Origin: Porogramme epimiltina
Lineage: Eukaryota; Basidiomycota; Agaricomycetes; Polyporales; Polyporaceae
DNA: 64,000 nucleotides
Reading direction: 5' to 3'
Assembly: GCA_900155495.1 (NCBI GenBank)
Contig: FTLJ01000963.1
Coordinates: 1-64,000, forward strand
Shown in pieces: positions 1 to 10,781 of this stretch. The notes beneath the pieces are model-generated. The model searched no databases. It saw only the letters and a list, made by a program, of their open reading frames with translations, and was not told the origin of the DNA. The position numbers were made by a program, and so were the translations under genes. Numbering within the stretch: position 1 is the first letter of the stretch; each line of letters starts with the position of its first letter.

Positions 1-2135
1 GGGCGGGAGCGGGCGGAGCACGCCGGCGGGGAAGGGGCGGGAGGGGGACGCGCCGGTGTTCGACTTCCAGACGTTCCTCGACCAGATGAAGCTCAAGGCG
101 GCGGAGCCCGTCGCGAAGTACCTCCGGTCGTATGTCAGTGCGCCTCTGTGTGCCCGGCCGTTGTCTGACTGTGCGCGCCAGGTTCTTGAGCAACTTTGCG
201 AAGCGGACATTTACGGTCAACGACCAGGTCAAGATCATCAATGACTTTCTGAACGTGCGTTTGGGTCGGTGTGTGCGTGTATGCGGCTGCGCGGCTCATC
301 TTGACGGTAGTTTATCTCCGTGCGGATGCGTGAATGCGAGGTTTGGAGGAATGCGTCCGACGCGGAGTTCGATAACGCCATGGAGGGCATGGAGAAGCTG
401 GTGATGAATAGGCTATACGAGTTGTGAGTACACAAGCATTGGATTGCGATCATGTGTTCATCTGCCCCTTATTTCAGTATATTCACGCCACAAGTGGCCC
501 GTGCAGTCCCCCCACGACCAATTACGACTGACGATCTAGAACGAGATCGGGTTCTTGCCCAACGAATAGCGCTATTTGGATGGCTAGAGGCGAAACACCT
601 AGACGTGCCGGAAGGAGAGGGCAGTGAAGGGTTTCTAATGTTCGCTCAACAGGGTCAGTCTCTACCTGCCGAAACCCTTCATTTCCTAACCATCTTCGCA
701 GAGCTACTCAAGATCAACCACTATAAAGCCCCCCGCGATAAACTCATCTGTATATTGAACTGTTGCAAGGTCATCTTCGGTCCGCCCCACATTATCTCAA
801 CGACAGGCCGGTATTGACTATGTATCATAGGGCTGATACGACATTTACGGAAAGACGAGAGCGCGGACACCTTCGTACCGATTCTGATATACGCTGTCAT
901 CAAGGCAAACCCTTCGCATCTCCTTTCGAATGTCGAGTTCGTACCTCCGTTACGGCACCGAACCCTATAGTCCACTCACGTTTGTTGTAGATTCATCCAG
1001 CGGTTCAGGAATCCCGTGAAGCTACAGAGCGAAGCTGGATACTACCTATCTAGCCTGGTGAGTTCACTCTGTCAACCCCCGCTTCTGAGAATGCGGTCCT
1101 CAATCCTGTTCAGATGGGAGCCGTATCGTTCATTGAGACAATGGACCACACTTCACTATCAAATATCACACAAGAAGAGTTTGAGAGGTAAACTTGAGAA
1201 TTATGCGCGGTTCCATGATACTGAAACATGCCTCATCCAGCAATGTAGAGGATGCGATCCAGTCTCTGCCGAGTACCGGTACGCAAACGCCAGAACGCGG
1301 ACTGACTCCTGGTCCCGAACATACGACACCCCTCACACCGTCCGGGTCCGCTAGCTCGCATATAGGGGAGGAATCGGCCCAGGTGCTTTCCCTCCCCGCA
1401 CCCACACCAGCATCAACGCTAGGCGACGACGCCCGCCGGCTCCTCCAGAAGACCGGGGACACGATCTCGAAACCGCTCAGCGCGATCAGCCGCATCTTCA
1501 ACGAGGTCCTCGACGGCGCCGAAGACACGCTCTCCTACCTCCCCGGGCCGTTCGCGCCGCTCGAGCTCGGGCGCGAGCAGCAGCAGCAGCAGCAGCAGCA
1601 ATACGCGCAGGACGCGCAGGACGCGCGCCCGCACACCCCCGGCGCGTACCAGCCCCCGCTGCAGACCCCCTACAAGCCGCGGGTGCGCCGCGGCTCCCCC
1701 CAGCCGGGCGCGCCGCGCTCCGCGTCGTCCGCGCACTTCCCGCAGAGCCCGACGGCGCAGGACGAGACGCCGACGCGGTACCGCGCGCAGAGCGTCGGGC
1801 CGCACACGCACCAGCCGCTCGCGATCGGGCCGTCGCAGCCGCAGCCCCAGCACGCGCAGTATCTGCAGGACCCGCGCGTCGCGGCGCTCGCGCAGGGGCA
1901 GGGGCAGGGGCCGGGGCAGGGTGTGTCGCGGACGCCGACGCCGAACTTGGACCTGGCGGGGCTGCAGGACGAGATCGACCGCGCGCACGAGAAGGCGGCG
2001 GTCGCGGCGCAGGAGACGCTCCGGCAGATCTTCCCAGGGATGGACGTGGAGGTGGTGGAGTGGGTGCTGGAGGCGAACGAGGGCGACTTGGGGAAGAGCA
2101 TCGAGGCGCTGCTGGAGATGAGCAGCGGGACGTGA
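1..2135 (+). CDS. VPS9: Vps9-type Rab5 guanine nucleotide exchange factor (VPS9 + CUE domains), 5' end outside window
   Basis: The product activates Rab5/Vps21-type GTPases in endosome/vacuole traffic. Exons that close in frame: <1-129, 182-254, 311-423, 478-779, 831-936, 991-1057, 1114-1187, 1241-2135. The helical bundle and VPS9 core are visible in order: FDFQTFLDQMK, ECEVWR, KINHYKAPRDKLICILNCCK, then DTFVPILIYAVIKANP and SEAGYYLSSL, all characteristic of the family. A low-complexity region follows, with a seven-Gln run near 1580 and GQ repeats near 1895-1920. The protein ends in a CUE ubiquitin-binding domain (about 2010-2125; IFPGMD and the EANEGDLGKSIEALL helix). CUE after VPS9 is the yeast Vps9 layout. 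Only the N-terminus is missing. Long antisense ORFs over the GC-rich linker are shadows. Confidence 0.93.
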
Positions 2136-2541
2136 GTCTGATGTTTTGTGCGAGTGTCGGGTAATCTATGGTTTGTTTTGACGTCATGAGTCGGATGCTG
2201 GCTGATACACGCTGTGCGCTGTGGGTGAGTTGGGAATAGGTCAGTGAGACAGTTCTGGAGGGGTATGACTATCTAACGTACCGATATGGCAGGTATCTCA
2301 TAGCCGACGGACGGTACACTTGCCGCCCTCGCCGTTACGCTATTATCGCAGCATTGACCTTTCCAGCTCTCGAAGGTCCCAGCCCGTCGAATTCGAAGCA
2401 GCGAACGCGTGCAGAACGAGACTCGAATGCTACAGGACACGTGTATACAAGCGCCGCAACGGCATGCCGTCTCATACAAAATGTCCTTGTGGAGTGTGTG
2501 CCCCGCTGCTCTCCCCAACTGTGCTATATCCTCATATTCTC
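2136..2541. other. intergenic gap between VPS9 and the first BTB gene
   Basis: This holds the VPS9 3' flank and the 5' flank of the first BTB gene. An open frame runs upstream of the BTB gene from 2320, but it has no ATG before 2542 and no family resemblance there. I read it as untranslated leader. Confidence 0.5.
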
Positions 2542-4278
2542 ATGTCCCTCGCCGAATCTACCCCCGCTACCAAGCAGCTGTCCACGGCTGCAGCCCCGTT
2601 CAACAAGCTCAACGCCGACGTCACCCTCCGCACGTCCGATCTCGTCGACTTCCATGTGTTCAGTCAGGTCCTCATCGCTGCGTCCCCGTTCTTTGAGGGC
2701 ATGTTCGATGTCCCTCAGCCCCCTCCCGAGCCCGAGCTGAAGCGCCCGATCATTGAAGTCAGCGAGGACAGCAAAGCTCTCGACACGGTCCTACGGATCT
2801 GCTATCCGATCAAGAAGCAGAAGCAGTTGTCCCTCGAGGAGATCGAACCGGCCATCCGTACCGCAATGAAGTACGAAATGGAGCTTCCGACCGACGTGCT
2901 GGAGGAACGCCTAGAAGCCCTCGTCCCCGCCCATCCCATGGAGGTGTGGGCGATTGCGTGCCGCCTTCGTTTGGAGGATACAGCATGCATGGCGGCAGAC
3001 AATATGAAATCTTGCGAAGACGTAGAAGGCACGCGCCTTCACCCCATCTTGCGTTTTGAAGCTCGCCAGTTGCTGCAAGGCGTCTCAGCCGGAGATTTCT
3101 TCAGACTGAGCGAGTACCTCCGCCCGGGCGCTTCCGAGACGAAATTCAGCTTCAGTCCTTTTGTCCCATGTAAGGCGGCGTCGCACCCAGATGCTAAAAC
3201 GATCGAAGAGACACTTGCAATACTCCAAGTGATGCCCTGTCCTGACATCACCTGTCGCTCGTCCGATGGTATCGAGTTTCACGCCCACCAAACCATCCTC
3301 AAGTATGCTTCGAACCTGGTGGATATCAGTGAGACTGCGGAGAACTCCTCGGAAAGCGGCCCTGCTGAAGCAACTGCGTCGCCGTCGCCGTCTCTTTCTC
3401 TATTACCACCTGTGATCCCCCTCGATATTTGTGGAGTTGATCTTGCAACGCTCCTTCTAATGTCCTACGACCGTCAAGCATTATCTCCCTCCATCCTGTC
3501 CTACCCTTCTCGTGTCCTCAGGATCCTTACAGCCGCAGAAAGTTACGGGTTTAGGTTCGCCCTTCCCCTCATCACATCCCGATGGAAGGAGGTGGTCAAG
3601 AGTGCACCTTTACAATCCTATTGTGTCGCCGCTGTATCCGGGAGGGCCGCCTGTGCTAAAGAAGCAGCACAATACGTCGTCACCAAGCGACTATCAGGCG
3701 TCTACGTCTGCGAATTGGAGGACACCCCTGCACTTTCATACCTTCGCCTCCTGAAGTACGACGAAGCATGCCACGATCTTACGCGTGAACATTTGCGCCA
3801 GACAATGGAAATGTTATACCTGCCACCGCGACCCCCTGTAAACTTCAAAGCCCAAGGTGGACAGGCAACCAAAGCCACCTGCGCCCCAGCCCCCCAGAAG
3901 CAACAGCCCATCATGACGATCTCCTCGGCTTTACAGACTGCCCTTGAATCGACTTCTAAGTTGTTTAACAAGGGCACGTGGGCACGGCGGTTCGTATTCC
4001 AGTCAGTGTGCGATACGTACAGCTCTGTCAGTGCATCGCGGATCGCGGCGCCATCCATAGGGGAGCTCTTCACGAGGGCGACCACTTCTGAGGACAAAAT
4101 GTGGTGCGCGGCGTGTCAGCCGCTTGCAGAGGATCTACTGGAAATGGAACGCAGATACCGTCAGCTCATGAATGTTCTAGATGGGGTAAGTCGATGGAAT
4201 TGGACTGCCGTCATGTTTGGCATGATTCTAACGATATCCTTCATGTCCAGGTGGACATTCTGGTTTAGGTCGTTGCAG
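2542..4278 (+). CDS. double BTB/POZ domain protein, tandem copy 1
   Basis: Exons 2542-4185 and 4261-4278 give 553 residues. The start is the ATG before SLAEST, 23 residues ahead of the first BTB core. A first BTB module begins near residue 24 (ADVTLRTSDLVDFHV, then ASPFFEGMF and FDVPQP). A second, weaker one begins near residue 230 (PDITCRSSDGIEFHAHQ). BTB folds mediate dimerisation and often link substrates to Cullin-3, but no substrate domain is recognisable, so the cellular role is unknown. The last intron (GTAAGT...TCCAG) leaves a tiny exon encoding VDILV; its two neighbours have the same arrangement. It heads three same-strand genes. Reading through the intron instead would add about 35 unrelated residues to 4299. 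Confidence 0.82.
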
Positions 4279-4360
4279 CAGAATGAAACCATGAGGTAGC
4301 CATAGTGGGCACGACAGTATTCATCAACGTCATGATATCTTTGAAAATAGAGTCGATTAT

Positions 4361-4513
4361 GAGCAATTGGTCGCCGCGCGGGAAGTGCTCGCTCAGCTCA
4401 GGCAGATCTTCCCCGGGATGAACGTGGTGGTGAAGTGGGCGCTGGAAGCGAACGAGGGCGATTTGGGGAAGAGCATTGGGCCGCTTCCGGGCACAAGTAG
4501 CGGAACGTACTAG
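4361..4513 (+). pseudogene. orphan copy of the VPS9 CUE-domain segment
   Basis: This reads as an uninterrupted frame ending in TAG. It matches the last 45 or so codons of VPS9 (about 2001-2132) at both DNA and protein level: RQIFPGM, then EANEGDLGKSI, and a closing SSGT. One codon is missing within the helix after IFPGM and the LLEMS part is altered. No VPS9 domain or start codon accompanies it. It looks like a duplicated last-exon fragment moved with the BTB expansion. An acceptor-like AG lies just upstream (4350), so use as an alternative 3' exon cannot be excluded, but the phase does not fit the BTB donor at 4186. Confidence 0.75.
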
Positions 4514-5057
4514 GCCCGACGCTTGATATATTCAGAAATGTATGGATACGACAAGTCCTGTAGTCGCCACATCCTCCATATCTAGCTAGCCAGTCTGCTT
4601 CAAACGGTGGAACTCACACGGTGATGGCCTTGATATTTGGCGAAAGACGGTGGAAAGTAGTCAAATATATTTTCAATGTGATGTGAGATCTAGAGAATGT
4701 AAGATGATTCAAATGTGTGCTGTAGCTAGTTCTGAATGATCGCAATTAGTAGTCGACACGTGTGATCGGTTGTGACTCATGAGCCTACTGCTTGAGGCGT
4801 GTCGTGGTAGCCCCCCCCCCACGTCATCTTTCTCCCGCTAACAAGCCATAGGTCTCTATTCGTTTCCGTCGTGCTCGATATTCACTATTGACTAAAGGAG
4901 GAGACATTTCAGGACTTGGACTCCCATTACAAGAGCCCGACGTGTCGCGAGAGGAGCAATTTTCCTCGGCTAAAGTTGGCAAGCCTCTCTCCACAAATTA
5001 CGCGGCCTCATCTCCCACAGTTTGATAATCTCGAGACCCAATTCACCGGCCACTGGC
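4514..5057. other. intergenic gap with a poly-C run
   Basis: AT-richer DNA with a run of C residues near 4809-4819. I see no gene. It probably carries the promoter of the next BTB gene. Confidence 0.5.
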
Positions 5058-6895
5058 ATGCCTACGCTCCTCGACAACCCAGTCCAGTCACCATCCACGA
5101 AGGATGTGCCCGTTACAGAGCCAGAGCGTAACCAAATCGCGGCATCGCCGTTCGACCGCAATGACGCCGATCTCATCATTCGCACTGCGGACCATGTCGA
5201 TTTCCACATCCACCGCCTTGTTCTCTCCATGGCCTCCCCGATCTTTGAGGGCATGCTTACTCTGCCTCAGCCGTCCACCGAGTCCGACGTAGCAACCGCA
5301 GGAAAGTCGTGGGTCGACGTCACCGAAGACAGCGCGACGATCGAGACGTTCCTGCGCATCCTGTACCCTTTCGATGACATCACCATACCGACCTTGGGCC
5401 ATCTCCGCCGCGTGCTTGATGCAGGGAGAAAGTACGATGCTGGAAAGGTCGTGGAGACTATGCGTCGCGAGCTCGTCAAGGAAACCTTCCTCGACAAGGA
5501 GCCCCTCCGAGTATTCGCGATCGCGTGCCTGTTCGACATGGAGGCCGAGGCGAGAACATCTGCTAATAAGGTAGTGATGATGGATTGTGTGGATCCCGAA
5601 CGAGGCGAACCGGAGATCAAGGAGATATGTGCCGGGCCGTACCACCGTCTTCTTCGGTTATACCGAACACGCAGATTCGATATATTCAGGCCGAAGGTCA
5701 TCTTGGTCGACAACTCGAGTATAGGTCCCTTCTGCAAACCCGAGCGCTCTGAAGAAAATCTGCTATCAAAGCTTAGTGGGTTGTTTGAACGTTCAGCATA
5801 TCAAGGGGAAAGTGACTCGATGTCTACCGACTATGCCGACTTCGAGCCCTATGCACCCGATTTGGCCTTGACTACATACAACGGCACTTCCTTCCGCGTG
5901 CACCGCATAGTCATCGAATTCTCGATGCCTGGCCTTCTCTCTTCCATTGAATGCATGGATGACTGCTCAGATTCGCTACCACGGTATCGAATCCAAGAAG
6001 ATGCCACTACGGTGAATCAACTCATCCGGCTCTGCTATCCCAGTCGAGGGCCACATCCATCGACCACCCTCTCCACGGAGCAATTCATCAAGGTCCTCAC
6101 AGCATCGGTCAAGTACAAGGCCAAGAAGGCGGAGTTTATCATGCGCGGTCAATGGGAAAAGTACATGAAACAGGCACCTCTGCGCTTATACTTCGTTGCA
6201 GCCGTGCTGGGATGGTCCCACGAGGCGCTGCTATGCGCCCGCGAGCTTGTTGCAACCACACAGAGCATCGCCTCGGTTCAGGAACTTTACATATCGCAAA
6301 TGGAGGACGTCACGAACCATATGTACCTCGACCTTCTCTCCTACATTGACACGTGCAGCAAAACTGCAAGCGGAAGCCTCCCGTGGATTGGGGACCTCCC
6401 CAAAATATCCTGCCAAAGCCTGTCATGTAAGGAACGCTACCCTGAAGGACTCGACATAGGAGATTCGCCCCCGCGATGGTTGGCTACGTCCCTCAACAAG
6501 ATACAGAGTGCATTGCGTCAGACTCCTCGCGGCGCCACCATTTCCCTGCATGCTACGGAGGTGTTAGTGGCAGTATCTACAGACAAAGGGAACTGCTCCA
6601 CTGGCACGACTGGGAGAGGTGGCCAAGTTAGCACCCGGGGCTCGGGGGGCCGGGGAGCTTCTTCGTCGCATCGACCCCAGTCGTCTGTTGACGGGCATGT
6701 GGCCGCATCAGAGCACGATTGTTCCGTCACATTGTCTCAGAAGATTTCGTGGGCGAACGCTTTTCTCGCGAATTACGCGGCGACGGTGGACTCTGCGGTT
6801 TCCAAAGTATGTAGCAATTCGCACTAGGCCGTTTCTGATTGCAGACGATTTCATACCTTCAGGTGGCGCTGAATTTGACACGTTGTCCTACGTAG
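5058..6895 (+). CDS. double BTB/POZ domain protein, tandem copy 2
   Basis: Exons 5058-6806 and 6863-6895 give 593 residues; the first in-frame ATG is used. BTB module 1 begins near residue 37 (DADLIIRTADHVDFHIHR, ASPIFEGML, TLPQPS). BTB module 2 begins near residue 270 (APDLALTTYNGTSFRVHR, then SMPGLLSSIE). Each is followed by a short helical region (KEPLRVFAIACLF; LRLYFVAAVLGWSHEALL). It is closest to copy 3 along its whole length. The last intron (GTATGT...TTCAG) sits where copies 1 and 3 also have one. Function is unknown beyond likely protein-protein interaction. A downstream alternative acceptor at about 6844 is possible. Confidence 0.85.
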
Positions 6896-7054
6896 TCGCT
6901 TCCTGAAAATGGTAGTGACGGCGGTCCCTCAGGAGCTGCGAGGAACTTCAAGTCGATTGAGCACATGGTGGAGAGGAAGGAGTACGAGCGGTCGGTTTTG
7001 TGTATTTGCTGCATTCATGCTTCGCTTTCTGGGCTAGGACTGCGGAGTTGAAGC

Positions 7055-7536
7055 TTCCACGTCCACTGCCTTATTCTCTCTATCAGCTCTCCCGTCTTCG
7101 AAACTATGTTGTCCCTCCCCCAACCTCCTGAAATATCGTTGGCGGGATCTACCCCACCCGTGATTGACGTCACAGAAGAGAGAGGCACCATCAACTCCTT
7201 CCTCCGCATCTTGTATGGTATCTCGTTGATAATCCCGTGGTGTTATCGCTGTCGCACATTAGGAAGATTTCGTCCACAGGGTCCAAGTACGAGGTGTCTG
7301 TGGTGGCGAGCGAGGTGGCTAAGGAGACGACCTGCGCCCCATTTTTGGAGCAGGTGCCACTCGAAGTGTTTGCAATCGCCTGCGTGTTTAACCTTGAAGG
7401 CCAAGCCCGGAATGCTACCAAATAAGCAGCCCAAAAGAAACCCGTCACCAATCTTCCCCATTCCCCCGAACTCGATAAACTATGCGCCAGCTCCTACCAT
7501 CGATTTATCAGCCTCAGCGAGACGAACATCCAACAA
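7055..7536 (+). pseudogene. decayed BTB/POZ gene fragment
   Basis: Three blocks in different frames line up with copies 2 and 3. They are FHVHCLILS...SSPVFETM with LSLPQPPE (from 7055), KYEVSVV...PLEVFAIACVF (about 7279-7425, ending at an in-frame TAA), and ELDKLCASSYHRF (about 7468-7506). At least two frameshifts and a stop separate them, and the N-terminus and second BTB module are missing. It is a dead fourth member of the tandem array. The rest of 6896-8011 has no gene. A TATATAAA box at about 7800 suits the next gene. Confidence 0.8.
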
Positions 7537-7798
7537 ACTTCCGGTCTTGCAAACCTGCTGGGCAGTCGGCCCTAAAGTTCAGAACGATTGCTTGCCCTTG
7601 AAAGCGAGATAACTCAGGGTGGTGCAGTCGGGCGGAGGCGCCGAGTAGCGTGGAGGGACCTTAGGGTAGCATCTGCGCGCGAACACATCCATGCTACGAT
7701 CAATTGTTTTGGAAATTGGGAATATGTATTTGTGTATATGCTACGTCATGTGAGTTGTGTGCTGCGGCAGAGAAACGTTGTTCAAGCGTGGCCCGCGG

Positions 7799-7806
7799 TA
7801 TATAAA
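7799..7806 (+). promoter_or_regulatory. TATA box of BTB copy 3
   Basis: TATATAAA followed by GGGGC lies about 210 bp ahead of the ATG at 8012. Position and sequence are the only evidence. Confidence 0.4.
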
Positions 7807-8011
7807 GGGGCAATACGGAATCTGCTCTCTTCACGAACCTTACTGTTAGCTGAGCATATCATAGGAGGAACGGTTTCCTCACCGGAGGTTGTAAGCCACT
7901 ACACTAGGCAAGTGATTCCCTCTACCAAAGTTTGACCGTCCTCGAGACCTTCAGTGCAGGATCGAATAAGAAGCATACCAGTCAGCCACGTCGCTCCCAT
8001 CTGTTATCCTA

Positions 8012-9784
8012 ATGGACCCTCCTCCCTCTATCACCAACACAGCCGAGGAGCCAGAGCTGCAGCACAACCGAGCTGCAGCATCACCGTTCGGCCGCGATGA
8101 CGCCGATCTCATCATCCACACTGCGGACCACGTCGACTTCCACGTCCACCGCCTTATCCTGGCAATGGCTTCCTCCGTCTTCCAAGACATGTTCACCCTC
8201 CCGCAGCCGCCCTCTACACCGGACGTGGCCGCCGAGAGCAAACCGCGGGTGGACGTCGCCGAGGACAGCACGACGATCGCGGCGCTCTTGCATATCATCT
8301 ACCCGTTCGACGACGACACGGACACACCGTCGCTCGACGCGCTCCGGCGCGTACTCGACGCGGCGCGCAAGTACGATGTCCCCAAGGTCGCGCGCGCGAT
8401 GCGGCGCGAACTTGTGCGGCCGACGTTCCTCGAACACGAGCCGCTTCGGGTGTTCGCGATCGCGTGCCTGTTTAGGATGGAGGAGGAAGCGAAGATTGCC
8501 GCGGAGAGGGCCGTCGTGAAAGACTGCGTGGAAACGGCCTCACGGAATCAGTGTCCTGAGCTTGAAGAGATGTACGCAGGGTCGTACTATCGTCTTCTCC
8601 AACTCTATAGGACTAGAAAAGTCACGACAAATGCAGGCGTCAACACCGTCAAAGTCGACTTCAAGGGTATAGATACTTTTTGCCAGAAGGATAACCCTCC
8701 CACCACCGCTCCCACACATCACGACGATCCCCAGCAAGTTCAATTGGACACCGAACATGACTTCACAGCATCTTCGAATTCCAAGCATCGCGCGCCCGAT
8801 CTGGTTCTGAAGACGAGAGACGGGGGCTCCTTCCACGTGCATGAGATGATGATCGATTTCGCGATGCCTGGCCTCCTGTCCCGTCTCGAGTGCGAGCCGA
8901 CGAACCTTCCGGATGCGGAAGATGCGCGCGGCAACTCGTCAACCGCACTGCATGCATACCGAGTGGAGGAAGACACCATGACGGTGAAATGGCTCCTCCA
9001 GCTCTGCTATCCCGACCAGTTGCCAGTAGCTCCAGATAGTCTCTCCCCTAAACAATTCCTCGCGGTCCTCGAGGCGGCGCTCAAATACAACTCAAGGAGG
9101 GCAGAGGCCACCTTACGCAGCCGGTGGGCCCAATGCATGAAGCCGCAACCACTCCTGTTCTACTTCTTCGCCGCCACGCGGGGCTGGAAGGACGAAGCAT
9201 TGCTCTGCGCGCGCGAACTCGTCACCGCGCAGAGCATCGCCACAATCCAAAAGCTCTACATCCCTCAAATGGAGAATACACTAAACCATGCGTACCTCAG
9301 CCTCCTCCGCTACATCGATAGATGCGCAAAGACCGCCGACCAAATTGATGTCGAAGGCCTACCAAACGTACTTTGCACAGACCGGCACTGCATAGAGCGC
9401 TATCCTAGCGGAGTCTGGTCCGGAGCACCGCCGTCGTGGTTGGAAAAGGCTTTTCTTTCCTCGACGAGGAAAGCGTTGCGTCAGCAGCCCCACAGTGCCA
9501 CCGTCTCCTCACAGGCTGCGGACAAACTATTAGCGGAAGTCGCTACAGACAAAGAAGACTGCTCCAGAGAGGCTGTATATCGTACGAACAAGGCAGGGAA
9601 GACTTACCAAGCCACACCGGAGCGTGTCTGTTCGTCCTCGGTGTCCTTCCGGATCGGGTGGGCGAATGCGTTTCTTGCCAAATATGCGGCAGCGGTAGAC
9701 TCAGCGGTGGCCGCGGTGCGTAGAGATCTCCTACTTGCAACAGCGTGGCTAATTACGGGGCTATAGGTCAAGCTGGATGTGTAA
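8012..9784 (+). CDS. double BTB/POZ domain protein, tandem copy 3
   Basis: Exons 8012-9715 and 9767-9784 give 573 residues. BTB module 1 begins near residue 29 (DADLIIHTADHVDFHVHR, then SSVFQDMFTLPQPP). BTB module 2 begins near residue 260 (APDLVLKTRDGGSFHVHE, AMPGLLSRLE). The conserved VFAIACLF and ARELVTAQSIATIQ segments match copy 2. The 3' intron (GTGCGT...CTATAG) leaves a terminal exon encoding VKLDV, the counterpart of VDILV in copy 1. The first half of the gene is GC-rich. No domain other than BTB is evident, so the role is unknown. Confidence 0.86.
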
Positions 9785-10681
9785 GAGAGCACGACGCCAG
9801 CAAGTTAGTTATAGACTCTTGCAAGGTATGTGTGACAACGTTGTCGGGACCACATACCCAGGAAAGTATAGAAGCATCCGTGAGCTCCTGCGTGGACGTG
9901 CATATCTCCTATATATCGTGAAATTGAAGCGCGGTATTGACCTTTTCACAAAAACAACTCTTCTCGGGCTTGGCCAGGACTGCGGAGAAGACGAGGTGAA
10001 AGAGAAAGATCGCCATTGGGCACACAGCCTGGATCAGGCGGGCTCGGGCCTTTTACGTCCTGTGCTTTTTCTGGCATGTTGGGCGAGACAGCGTCCAGGT
10101 GAGGCCTTGATGCCGTCTGTTCATTTGCAGTGAGCTATATCTGTACATCATCCTGCCGAAACGCGCGGGACGAGTGGTGGCACTGACAGGAGGAACGCGG
10201 CTCGGGCATGGCGCCCACGGTGGCGCCGGCGTCTACCCGGCGAGGATTTGCTCTTCACCGCCGTCGCCTCGACCGCGTGTCCCCCCTGAAAACGGCCTTT
10301 TCGCACGGAAAGATGACGACGGAGGGTGCTCCTGGGGCCAATTTGACCGCCGTACCTCGAAGGGAGATTTTCCGCATCTAGCCGCCTTGCGCTTGGAGTC
10401 GGCAGTCGTGAGTGCCCTCTATGATCGCGGGTGGAGCTCTGGGGCGGTATGTTTCTCAGCTCTCCAGTCGGGCGCTGGCACCGAAAAAGCTGGCGCGAGA
10501 TACTGCGCATGCGAGCACGCGTGTATCTCGCATGTCTGGGGCGAGTTTGCGGCGAAAAAAGAGCAGAAGGGAAGGACAAAGAGGGAGCGAGGAGGAGAGG
10601 GGAGTCTATTTTGGGGTCGAATCGCGTTGCTACTCCGCGGCCGGCGTTGTCCGGACGGTCGCTTGCCTATTCTAGGATCAG
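9785..10681. other. intergenic gap before the glycoprotein genes
   Basis: No supported gene. A frame of about 230 codons from 10174 runs straight through the promoter and start of the next gene, so I treat it as chance. Confidence 0.5.
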
Positions 10682-10688
10682 TATATAG
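10682..10688 (+). promoter_or_regulatory. TATA box of glycoprotein gene A
   Basis: TATATAG lies 100 bp upstream of the ATG at 10782. The same heptamer sits at the same distance from paralogue B. Confidence 0.6.
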
Positions 10689-10781
10689 CTCCACCCTCGC
10701 GCGGACGGCGGCGCATTCGCATTTCCCCCCCGACCCATACCCACACGCCCCAGTCTCCTTCTCCTCCCCGCCGCCATCGTC

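Noticed and set aside
1419..2187. Long reverse-strand frames opposite the V-P-S-9 linker and CUE region
   Set aside because: They are mirror effects of high GC in the third codon position. The forward frame carries the recognised domains and correct splice phases.
4186..4513. Fusion of BTB copy 1 to the CUE fragment by alternative splicing
   Set aside because: The donor at 4186 is phase 0 while the best acceptor before the CUE frame needs a different phase. Not annotated without RNA evidence.
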